Of a stretch of 64,000 bases of DNA, positions 50,454 to 60,168 are shown one piece after another. Position numbers and translations under genes: made by a program. Below the pieces are notes generated by a model, which saw nothing but the letters and a program-made list of their open reading frames with translations, ran no database searches and was not told the DNA's origin. The stretch is from Neurospora crassa OR74A (taxonomy: Eukaryota; Ascomycota; Sordariomycetes; Sordariales; Sordariaceae): the NCBI RefSeq assembly GCF_000182925.2, contig NC_026507.1, forward strand, positions 3,472,001 through 3,536,000. Reading direction: 5' to 3'. Each line of letters opens with the position of its first letter. The stretch's first letter is position 1.

Positions 50454-50503
<50 letters not shown>
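50454..50503 (+). repeat. Homopolymer T50
   Basis: Fifty consecutive T. Flanks show no retroposed body or duplication that I can see. Confidence 0.9.
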
Positions 50504-50505
<2 letters not shown>

Positions 50506-52226
50506 GTATTTGGCGAACCGTATTCGACTGTCGCCCCGGGTTGTAACTTGCAACTGGGAAATCTTGTCTACCTCTACTAGGTAGAATGGAATAGCCACAG
50601 TCAGTCAAGGTTAGCATATGTTAGCTTCTGTTCTTCCCAACGCGGTGTCTAGGTGCTGTGTTTCGAGACAAGAGAAACCACCTCTGTCCTCCATTACGTG
50701 TGTATTACTCAAGCACATACGAGGTATAATAGACCCCGAGATAAACAAAGGGCTCCATACCGCAATCAATAATGATGACATCGACACGGTTGAAGGGGGA
50801 CCACATAGCAAGGGATCAGGGCCTCTCGGTTCTGAAGTATCAAGATATCTGGTTAGATAGGAGAACCGTCCAAAGGACAAACACCAAGTAATAGACATTC
50901 GCAAACATCGAGTATACCAATCGCTGATACCTTCATCCTGCCAACAAAACATCGAATGAACACAAAAACTAAAAAGCAAAAGGTGACTGCCGTCGTACCA
51001 GCTCTCCTCAGTCGTGACATAACTGCCTTCTAGAAGCACGACTGAACCGGTTAAGGCCACCTCCCTACCTAGGTAGGTACTTCTACAGAAAGAGCCCGTG
51101 GTGCGTGTGTAACACCAGGTCAAAACCTTCCGAATAACCCTCCTTTATCCCCCCCCCCCCTCTTCCCTCCCCCCTCGCGAACCACATAGCAAGCCGTTAA
51201 AAACTTGGAAGAATTCGCCCCTCCCTCGTCGGCGCGGACCAGCAGTCGTTAGAAACTCCAAACAAAATCCACCTCTTCCTCCACCAGGATCTCCTCCCGC
51301 ATATATAACCCTCTACAACCCCTTATTCCCTCTCTTCTTCTTCTTCTTCTTATTCTTCTTCCTCCTCCCCCCTTTTGTCTTCTTTCTTTTTTGTTCCCCC
51401 CTTGTATCTGCATCCCTCCCGTCCCTTCCTCCCGGATGCTCTTCCTCTTCCGCCTCTTCATCTGGACGTAAGCTTTTGGCGAAGGCCGACCCCGTTGTTA
51501 GGGACTTGGGGTCGATGGGGGTTGGAGAAGTCGTGCGTATCTTACTCTAAAGGTACCTCTAGTCTTTCTTGTTCGAGTCACTGCTGGTGAGATTTGGGGT
51601 TGTTGGGAATGGGTGTCTGTTGTTGGTGGTGGTGGTGCTGCTGATGAGGTCTCCGATGGCTCGGTCACGACAGATTGTGGGGCCATTTTGAGATGTGAGG
51701 ACCTTACCGCAGTGGGAGAAACTCTATGTGACGAAGAAGGAGAGGTTTGTTTAAGATGTGAGGAAGTGAGAATGGCTTTAGGATGGGTTCCTTTGCTTGG
51801 GGAAGAGTGATGTGGTGTTTTGTTCGGTAGAGGTAGGTAGGTAGTATGCGGGACATCGTAGCGTCTCTCCTCAATCAAGAAGTCATTGTGGTAGCACCAA
51901 TAGTGAGGTGGCTCTTCTGAAAATTCCACCGGATATACGTTTAGGGACCCTTTATGTTCTCAGTTTGACTATTCAGATTCCGACCGAAGTGATAGCACCG
52001 TAGTCATCACGTGTAAGGAACTGAGAAACACTCGAGGGTGATAATATCCACAGAGAATAAGGAGAGGATTTTGATGCGGTATCTTCAAGTTGAGGAGTAA
52101 TCATTTTTGTTTTTAGTTTCCGATTGTGACGACAGTGTGACTTCTTTCAAGTGAATGTCCAATATTAATAACTTTGATCCAAAACGTATACAGCAATGAA
52201 AAGTTCAAGGTATACCACAATACCCA

Positions 52227-53898
52227 CTACTTCTCACACGAACTAATAGCGTACGCACTCCTCTTCCTCAACTTTGGCCCCATCTTCCAAAACACAAACG
52301 GCGCCGGCGCAAGAACAACCGCCACACATCCCAGGACCGTCATGGTCCATTTCACCCCAAAACCCGGTACCGTAAACAACGGTCTCGTCCCCAAAGCCAT
52401 GCCACCAGCAATGATATACCTCAGCATCGTGATAGCAGAAAGAGCGCTTCCAGCATGCACTCCATAACTATCCACAATGTACCCGTAACTGCTGGTATAG
52501 AGGGCCATCAAGACCAGACCGAAAAGGAAGCATGCCCCCAGTACAGACCACATGGGTATCATCTCCACGTCCGTCCAGCCCAGCCAGAACAAGGCGGCCG
52601 GAAGCAGCGGGCCGGCCACAAAGCCGGGAAACAGCCGGAACTCGGGCTCGAGCGTGGTATTTGCATCCTGTGTACTGCTTACGAGACGCGCTTCGCGGCG
52701 GCGGGCCCAGAGATAGAGACCCGGTACTGCGAGCATGAAGGAGGTGGCACCGGCTGCAAGGGCGCCGAAACAAGCGCCGGTCTGGCCCTTGTCGAGGTCA
52801 TGAGCTTGGCGGAAAATTTGGTCGAAGCCTGACAAAAAGGTGAAGAGGAGGGTGTAGAGCAGAATGAGATAGACTCCCAGGACTGTGATGACGGACTCGG
52901 TGTGGATGAACTTGAGTGGAAGCGAGAGGCGAGTTCTCAGGCGTTGGGCAAAGGATCTCTGTCGGAGGTTTTGAGCATGCGCGGACACGTAACGCTGGTC
53001 GTTGGTGAGGCGGCGGAGGTGTTCGGCTTTCCACTCGAGAAGTTTGGGCAGATAAGTCTCGGGTAAGAAGAGGAAGGAGGCCAAAAAAGCGGTGCCGGAG
53101 ATGACGAGCGTTACCCATTCTGTCCAGTGCCAGCCGAGGTACGGGTCCGCGATGATAAATCCGCCTGCAATTGGTGCGATGACCGGAGCTGTTATCATGT
53201 TAGCCAAGTGAGTTACATTTGGATAGCGGGACAAAGAGAGGCTTGCCTGCAACGTTTGCCCAAGCAATTACAGGAAAAGCAAATGTCCTCCCAACAAAAC
53301 GGAACTGATCCTGTACACTCGATCCGTTGCTGCCCAGAGTTCCGCTCGCAAACAAGCCAACAAAGTACCGACATGCAACATGTCCACCAAATGTCGGCCT
53401 CAGGGCGGAGCCAAGAACGAAAAAGATGTAACAGAAAGTAGAGGTCAGGTAGACCGGGCTTCGACCAAAGGTTTCGGATAGCGGTCCGGCAAAGAGAGCA
53501 CCGGACCCCATACCGAACAAGTACATGGCCGTGGAGAGCGCTTCGAGGGACGAGGCCACGCCGTATTCTTCGGCAATGTCGGCGTTGGCCATTGATTCGG
53601 CGCCGGCTGAGTACCCCTGGGCGAAGATGAGGAAGAACAGGATGGCGATGTTCTTGCATCGGGCCGCGACTGGCCAGTTTCTGGGGTCGATGGGATCATT
53701 ATCGCCGATTGTCGAAACAATAATGAGTTCTTCTTTGTTGTTGCGCGGTTGAGTGTCTTCAGTATTCGTGTCTTCCTAGTCTCCGGGTGCTTCGACGTCA
53801 TGTGCTCTAGAATTCAGGTACAAGCCTGGTAGACGGCCAGATGCGACTTCAGCCTCTACTTGTTTTGCGATACGTCGGTATTGGACAACCGACCACAT
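52227..53898 (-). CDS. DHA1-type MFS transporter with in-frame TAG near the N-terminus
   Basis: A plasma-membrane drug:proton antiporter-type protein; substrate unknown. From ATG 53898 the minus frame encodes 40 residues rich in basic and acidic helix formers (GRLPGLYLNS), then TAG (53778-53776), then continues without break: an acidic stretch, DPIDPRNWP before helix 1, motif-A-like GPLSETFGRSPVYL, and WANVA joined by a 58-nt GC-AG intron (53246-53189) to APVIAPIAGGF. The frame ends at 52227. Ignoring the TAG, length is 537 codons, normal for the family. Either the gene is interrupted by a nonsense change (CAG to TAG would fit), translation starts downstream (first Met is MANAD, 53592, losing helix 1), or an 84-nt phase-0 intron (53859-53776, donor GTAGAG) removes the stop, giving 509 aa. 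I cannot choose from sequence alone. Confidence 0.8.
53189..53246 (-). other. GC-AG intron in the MFS gene
   Basis: A 58-nt intron, donor GCAG|GCAAGC, branch GGCTAAC, acceptor AACAG. It joins the WANVA and PVIAPIAGG halves of a conserved MFS motif in phase 1. No GT donor gives an intron of workable length and frame. Confidence 0.8.
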
Positions 53899-54368
53899 TA
53901 TCGGGAGAGGAATCCGAGTATATCGCTAATGGATTGGTTGTATACGTGCAATTGATGATGGTAAAAATGGTTACTGTAGCTAAGCTGTGGTGAACCTGTG
54001 AGAATGTTTATGCTGTGGTTTGTTCAAAGATATGGCTAGTTTTCTTTTCCGGCTCATGGATGGCAGACTGAGGCGAGGCAACCAGGAGGAAGGGCGTCAT
54101 CGAAGCTTCCAATTATTCTTGTGCTTTTCTCGAGCTGGTAGGAGCAGCCCATGGCAGATCCCTTTGGGGTAGTACAAGTCAGGAATTCTGTCATTATCGA
54201 ATTTGGAGATGGGAAAGAATATACAAGGCTAAAGCAAGAAAAATTGGAGTGGCATCGTGATTGACAAGAACAACAATTACTTACACACGAAGGAAGTATA
54301 TCACTGCGAAGTCTAAACACAAAGCCTACGCTTGCCAGCAAACAAGAATGATATCCCTCTTATATCCA
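53899..54368. other. Spacer, MFS promoter and HHE gene 3' end
   Basis: 470 bases, no gene seen. The region next to 53898 should hold the MFS promoter. Confidence 0.4.
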
Positions 54369-54974
54369 TCACTCTGTCAACCCAAGCTTAACAATCAGGT
54401 CCTGTCTGGGCATCTCCAAAATGGCTGTCAAGATCCTTGAATCCGGTGCTCCGTCCTTGCCGTATGGCTTCTGCAACATGTCCTTGATCTTGTTGTACTT
54501 GTTGCTGAGCTCGGTCGATTCGGTCTCTGATATGTTGTCCTCCAGCCGATGGAGATCGCTGCGCTCCTCCTCGAGGACATGTGGTTGTAGGTCCACCCAG
54601 ATGGCGTGTAGGGACGAATTGAAGCTTTCTTGGGCGGGATCGAAGCGTTGCATGTGTCGTAGCTTGGCGTTTATCTGTATTGTCAGAGACAGTGATTAGA
54701 ATCTCCAGTCAGGCAATTTGGACTTCTCTTTCGATAGACTTACACTCTCAAAATCATCAGACAGTCTTTGACGTCGTTGGTGGCCGTGACTTGCCAGATG
54801 CTGCTCCAATGCCGGAGTCAAGACGAGGTCTTCAACGCGCAGGTAGCGGTCAAGTGCCCAGATGAACTTGTTTCTCAGCGAGTGACGATCCTCTGGTTCG
54901 GCACTGCTGATGGCGTGGTACGCCTCGGTGATGAGGGCATGGTCGGCTTTGACGGCGTCTGAGATTCTGGACAT
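54369..54974 (-). CDS. Hemerythrin-like HHE cation-binding domain protein
   Basis: A small soluble protein with a four-helix HHE fold that may bind a di-iron centre; physiological role unknown. Exons (minus) 54974-54744 and 54674-54369 encode 178 aa; the 69-nt intron has a GTAAGT donor and a TACAG acceptor. The family pattern is His, HxxxE, His, HxxxE. Visible are H12 (ADHALI), then Y44-L-R-V-E48 where the first HxxxE is expected, then a later HxxxE at H109-E113 (HVLEE) and H119. So the first histidine of HxxxE appears to be Tyr, which could weaken or alter metal binding. No signal or targeting peptide. It is divergent from the CoA transferase gene (840 bases apart). Confidence 0.87.
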
Positions 54975-55814
54975 TTTGTGGTTTCTTCTTTCTTTTCTTT
55001 CTGAGGTGATGATGTGTCACTAGAGAAGGTCCAGTTTTCTCGAGAAATGGCTTCGGTAGTGGCAGTCACCCAATGTGTTGACGACCGAGTTGGAGATCAT
55101 TTGTGTTTGTCGACGGACGGAGCTTTGGTTATGACGTCACTCCATTGTAAGGTAAGATAGGGATCACTGCGTACTGAACCTCAACGGCAGTATGAAGCCT
55201 TTGTTACTTTACAGCATCTCGTCAATCGAAGGCATTCGGACCTTGTATTGGATGATACACCTTTACAAGAATAAGACAAGGCGATAAGGTACCGTATGCC
55301 GATAAGTCACATTGAGGTCCCCCCCGTCCGTTTTCGCCCACCCAAGTGTCTTCCTCGTTGTCTTTATTCTCGTTTTCTCTTGCGCATCAAAGATATGCTT
55401 CATCTATCAACAGACCACCCCCAGAACACCTTTGCCTGCAATTGATTTCCTCGATTCGAAATGGAATGGGAATCGATAGCATACATATGAATCTGTCAAC
55501 CTCGGCCCCGCTTCGTGACGTCTCGTCTTGGCGCCATGTCGCCAAATGTGGTGTTGATTTCGTTGATCGACAATCGCCCGCCATTGGAGGTTTTCCCCTC
55601 GCGGAGTCCAAATCAATTGCCGAGCTCAATCGCATGCAACACCCAACACATCAAATGGCCGCTCGTGTCTCAGGAACCGGGACGAAACGCCGGCCGTGTT
55701 AGCCGTTAATTTCTGGTACACTTGCGCATTGTTTCTGCTTTCATAGAGCTGCTGACACGCCTCCCAACACACTATCCGCATCGTACTATTTCAACGCCAA
55801 CAAAGACGGCGATA
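54975..55814. promoter_or_regulatory. Shared upstream region of HHE and CoA transferase genes
   Basis: 840 bases between divergent starts. Both promoters must lie here; no specific sites identified. Frames within are short and without motif. Confidence 0.45.
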
Positions 55815-57620
55815 ATGGCTAGCCTTCCGCTGGCATCGCGACACACAGCGCCGGCACTTCTTGTTGCTCGCCAATGGGCTATATCAACCTCTACCGCCAC
55901 CAGACCTTCAAGGCTCTCGCTGCGGATTAGGATACAAACAGGGCATGGCGTCCGGAGTCTGTCCTACTCAAAACATTGGCGCTCTCAATCTCTCCCGACA
56001 GTAACCCGTGGCGATTCCAAGTTGTATGCCAGCGCCGACGACGCTGTGGCGGATATCAGGAGCGGATCTGTTATCTTGAGTTCGGGCTTTGGCTTGTGTG
56101 GTGTGCCAGGTGAGCAGGCGACCATGTGTCCAGTGCACTCCAGCTCCATGGCTACAGATACTAAGTTAGGCTGGTGTCACAGAAACCCTCATCGAGGCAA
56201 TTCGACGAAGAGGCCCAGAATCCCTCCACTCCCTAACAGCGGTATCCAACAATGCGGGCGCCGAAGGCCGCGGAGGCCTGGCTCTCCTTATTGAGTCGGG
56301 CCAGATCGATCGCATGATCATGTCCCATCTAGGATCCAACAAGATTCTCGAAAAGAAGTATCTCACTGGCAAAATCGCCGTCGAGCTTTGCCCCCAAGGA
56401 ACAATAGCCGAGAGGATACGAGCTGCTGGCAGTGGCATTCCGGCCTTTTTCACACCTACTGGCGGGCGTACGTTCATCCAGCAAGGCGAGATTCCCGTTC
56501 GTCATGACGCCGACGGAAATGTAGTCGAGTACGGCAAACCCAGAGAAACGAGGATCTTCAACGGCCGACCGTTCTTGATGGAAACCGCTCTACCGGGCGA
56601 CATAGCCATCCTGCGCGCATGGAAGGTTGATAAAGCTGGAAACTGCGTCTTCCGCTACACGGCCAAAGGCTTTGCGCCCTTAATGGCCAAGGCCGCAAAG
56701 GTGGCTATCGTCGAGGCGGAGAACATCGTTGAGGTAGGTGAGATTGACCCCAACGACGTGGACCTTGCTGGAATTTTCATCGACCGTATTGTGTCGGCTA
56801 CGAAACCATCCCAGGTCGAGGTTCTCAAGACGCGGTCGCAAGACGATAGTGGTGATGAAAACCAGGCGAAGACGGCCAAGTCAGGGGGCTCGGATGCGCA
56901 GGAACGGAGGAACAGGATTGCCAGGCGTGCGGCGAAGGAGCTAAAACATGGATTTTATGTCAATCTCGGGGTCGGTATCCCAACCTTGGCTCCGGAGTTC
57001 TTGCCGCCTGGACATCAAGTTTGGATCCAGTCTGAGAACGGTATTCTGGGAATGGGTCCGTACCCCTTGCCCGACGAAGTTGATCCGTGAGTACTCATTC
57101 CCCCCTCATCAGATTATTATATAGCGTACTGACCGTCATTCCCAGCGATATCGTCAACGCCGGCAAAGAAAGTGTCACCCTCGTCCCCGGCGCCGCCACC
57201 TTTGACAGTTCCGAATCCTTCTCCATGATCCGGGGAGGCCACGTCGACGTTTCCATCCTCGGAGCGCTACAGGTCAGCGCGGCCGGTGACCTTGCAAACT
57301 ACATGATCCCCGGAAAGATGTTCAAGGGAATGGGCGGTGCTATGGACCTGGTGTCTAATCCGGACAACACCAAGATCGTGGTGGCTACCGAGCATGTTGC
57401 CAAGGATGGGTCGTCCAAAGTGGTGCAGAGCTGCAGCTTGCCGCTGACAGGTGCAAGGGTTGTCAGCACCATCATCACTGATCTGTGCGTTTTTGAGGTT
57501 GACCGGAAGAAGGGCACGCTTACCTTGACGGAGATCGCGCCGGGGGTAGATGTTGAGGAAGTGAGGGGCAAGACGGATGCAGTGTTTTCAGTGGCAGATG
57601 ACTTGAAGACGATGGAATAG
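55815..57620 (+). CDS. Succinyl-CoA:3-ketoacid CoA transferase (SCOT), mitochondrial
   Basis: It moves CoA from succinyl-CoA to acetoacetate in the mitochondrial matrix, for ketone body use. Exons 55815-56109, 56183-57086 and 57146-57620 encode 557 aa. I chose ATG 55815 (MASLPLASRHTAPALL) because it opens a basic, acid-free leader of about 60 residues; an upstream in-frame ATG adds 31 residues with no targeting advantage. The alpha half starts near residue 75 (GFGLCGVPETLIEAI) and has RMIMSHLGSN; the beta half follows a charged, low-complexity linker (about 312-345) and holds GVGIPTL and the catalytic Glu in SENGILGMG (about E383). In human SCOT the same ENGILG motif carries the active-site Glu. 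Introns (73 and 59 nt) have GTGAGC and GTGAGT donors. The C-terminal TEIAPGVDVEEV motif is intact. Confidence 0.95.
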
Positions 57621-57757
57621 AGCATTCAAAGCAGTCTATGCATAGAACCAGGTATAGGTTCATTCGGCATGCAGAGCGCCATCTCTGAGTTCGTGTGTTT
57701 TGTTTACCCTAGATGTTAAGGGTTTCCGCAAACACCAAACATACCATCTTCATATCG

Positions 57758-57843
57758 GGGATTGTAGTATAGTGGTCAGTACTTCTCGTTGTGGTTTCTC
57801 ACAGCGATCCGAGAGGACCCAGGTTCGATTCCTGGCAATCCCA
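57758..57843 (+). tRNA. tRNA-His (GTG) with 14-nt intron
   Basis: The acceptor stem GGGATTG pairs perfectly with CAATCCC (57836-57842), followed by discriminator A. The D arm (TAGTATAGTGGTCAGTAC) closely matches yeast tRNA-His. The anticodon stem TCTCG/CGAGA is interrupted after position 37 by a 14-nt intron (57795-57808), the standard eukaryotic site. Anticodon GTG is at 57791-57793. The T arm CCAGG-TTCGATT-CCTGG is perfect and carries the B box. The base before the acceptor (57757) is G; His-tRNA needs G at -1, normally added enzymatically. Confidence 0.95.
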
Positions 57844-57845
57844 CA

Positions 57846-57850
57846 TTTTT
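57846..57850 (+). terminator. RNA polymerase III terminator of tRNA-His
   Basis: T5 begins two bases after the discriminator base. Confidence 0.8.
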
Positions 57851-58591
57851 GCCGCACGTCAGCAGGAGTAGACGTTAGATGCATCATCAACAACAAGCAT
57901 CTCCATCACGTCATGTTGCTACCCGCCTATGTTGACAAGCGAGAGAAGCTTAGAATGGGACGATTTTGTCAAATTGATTTCCTAGGTCAATTTAAGATCA
58001 TGGTCATGATAGCACTTGAGAACCAGGCAGGCCTGAATAAACTCAACTGTCGGTCGATGTCAAACGATGCTCTAATCAAGCGTTTCCATCATTTCAAGAT
58101 AATAACCGTTCGCAACAAAAGATATCTTCCGATTCTAGAAGGGGAGCTTTGTGGTAGTGTAGTTATCTGCAGGGATCATGTTGGTGTCTTTCAGGGGCGT
58201 TGTAGATAACACCCACAGCTTCGGCATATTTTCTAGGTGCCGAAACGGGGGGGAATGAAACTCCACTGCCTCGGTCACCTATCAACCTACTGTGTACATT
58301 TCCGATGTCCGGGGTAACTATCCCCGTTTCAACACATCCATACGAAGGAACGAACGATATTAACGCGGGGGGAAGTGCCAAGAAGTAGTCTTTCTACATC
58401 ACCTCATCTGCCTTAATTCTCACGTAACAAAAGTTGGAAAACCTACCTCTACCTACCTGCCTTACCTCAACTTCCACTTGCCGCCACGTCGACGACGTCC
58501 AGCTCTTCCGGGCATCGCAACAACTTGAAAAGATACTATAAGACTAAAACCGCCTGCCCGAGAAATAGTGACATTCGCAGCAAGAAGGAAG
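57851..58591. other. Spacer with AhpD-like gene promoter
   Basis: About 740 bases. One frame of 169 codons starts before this interval and runs through the tRNA; it is a chance frame. No other gene is seen. The last 150 bases are the leader of the next gene. Confidence 0.45.
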
Positions 58592-59688
58592 ATGTCCAAG
58601 CTTTCCCCCTCTCTCAAGGGCCTCATCAACGCGCCCTTTGCCCGGCCTGGTCCGACGCCGGCGCCGCGCAACATTGAGGCCGTCTACACCAAGATCGCAG
58701 ATGAAGCTCGCGAGAGAAAATACGGCGAGAAGCCATGGCTTGCGCTTTCAGTATGTTTTTTTTTTTTTTTTTCCTTTTTTTCTTCTTTTTCTCAAGACCA
58801 TCCCTATACTATTATTTCTACTCATGAATTTACTGAAACCCCCCCCCAAAAAAACAGGCAGCAGCAACTTTTACCCTCAACTCGCCCTCCTCCTTAGGAC
58901 CCCTCCTCACACTCGCCTCCTCTCGATGGCCTTCTTCTTCTTCTTCCCCTTCCTCTTCAGCACTCCTCGCCCCCGCCGAATTCATCCGCGAAATCGGCCT
59001 CAAATGCATCTCCTTCAACGGCATCCCCCGCACCATCAACACCCTCAACTCCTTCCGGTCCCACCTCTCCTCCGCCCACCCTGACCTCTCCCCGCACCTA
59101 TCCAGCACCCCGACCCGCCAAACCACTCCCTCCAACATTTCCGCCGTCCACGCCCGCGGTCGTCAGCTCTGGGAATCCATCTACACCCCCCTCGACACCA
59201 AACTCGAAGCCAAGCTCGCCGAAGCCCACCCCGATTTACCTGTGCATATCCTCGGTAGCCATTACGGACCGCTACTCAGTGATCCCCCCTCCGGAAAGAA
59301 TGGGTTGGACAGTAAAGTGGGCAGGAGTCTGACGAGCGTGGTGGCCATTGCGTGTTTACGTGCGCAGACGGGCGTGGGGCCACAGGTGTTGTCGCATGTG
59401 TTTGGACTTCGGAAGGCGGTCGAGCAGGGGGCGCATTTGCATGAGTTTGCTGCTGCTGCTGCTGGTCAGTCTGGTGGTGAGGGGAGTGTAAAAGGGGAAA
59501 AGGAAAGGAAAAGTGAGGAGGAGGCGGAGGGGATCGAGAGATTGGCTAGTGATGAAGGGTGTGAGTGGATTTTGAGGAGCGTGGATGCGATTAGTGAAGC
59601 GATGGCGGCGGCGGCGGCGGCGCAGGATGGGAACATGAACGAGGGAGGGTTTGCTTCGCCGATGAGGAAGAGGGAGAGTAAGCTGTGA
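58592..59688 (+). CDS. AhpD-like / carboxymuconolactone decarboxylase-fold protein
   Basis: Function unknown; the fold is shared by peroxidase-linked and decarboxylase proteins. Exons 58592-58750 and 58858-59688 encode 329 aa. The intron (107 nt) starts GTATGT and ends AACAG after a T-rich and a C8/A7 stretch. Exon 1 opens MSKLSPSLKGLINAPF; residues 17-53 carry a helical segment (IEAVYTKIADEARERKYG). The family core near 94-125 reads EFIREIGLKCISFNGIPRTI, with one Cys; the CxxC pair of bacterial AhpD is absent, so classic thiol peroxidase activity is unlikely. Later VAIACLRAQTGVGPQVLSHVFGLRKA matches the second helical half. An Ala/Gly/Glu-rich insert (about 285-300 nt) and a C-terminal poly-Ala run are low complexity. 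No targeting peptide. Confidence 0.85.
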
Positions 59689-60168
59689 GATATCCATGCT
59701 AACTGGAAGCTATTTCGACTGATGATTTGATCTTGAACTTCCGTCCGGTATATAAACCCTTCCCAAGTCCTAATCCACACCACCAATATACGCAGCACTG
59801 GCGGCTCAATGGATGAGTGCTGTAAAGGGAACACACAACAAACTTCAGGCGCCAACTCTCGGCCGGAGGGCAGTGACAACCTGAAGTGCAAGATCCTCAC
59901 AATCAGTCGACGTTGGAAAAATGCCGTTTTCATGGCATAGCTTACTTTATTTCAATTTAGAGGTAGCTACACAGCATTAGAAAACGAAACCCCGACAAGG
60001 ACTCTTAATGACAATCTGTTGTCCTTTCTCTCAACCCTGCGCGACACACATCATTCATAACCGTTACACATAACCATCGCTGACGTGCCACACCTAGGAG
60101 ACTTCTTCACCAAGTCCCCGACAGCATGCCAAACGTCTTTCCTGTACACTATCAATCACTCAAGGTTC
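59689..60168. other. Spacer between convergent AhpD-like and P-ATPase genes
   Basis: 480 bases holding two 3' UTRs. Nothing else seen. Confidence 0.45.

Larger units (their letters stand above)
43988..52226. other. 8.2-kb gene-poor interval with many simple repeats
   Basis: I find no supported gene. The left end is the promoter of the 550-aa orphan. Low-complexity tracts include G16 (44468-44483), A27 (44572-44598), a 20-nt tandem duplication (47275-47314), G16 plus interrupted G (48637-48664), CCAGAA repeats (about 49768-49797), T50 (50454-50503), C12 (51149-51160) and many GGTAGG/CCTACC units. Short frames on the minus strand at 48241-48988 and 51498-51929 were considered and not accepted. 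A two-copy telomere-type CCCTAA motif occurs near 48737-48750. Confidence 0.5.

Noticed and set aside
51498-51929. A 143-codon Ser/Thr/Pro-rich minus-strand frame
   Set aside because: Low-complexity composition, no motif and no supporting splice or neighbour evidence.
35938-52226. RIP-mutated transposon remains in the gene-poor stretch
   Set aside because: The DNA is not AT-rich, has no long inverted or direct repeats and no transposase or reverse transcriptase motif in any frame.
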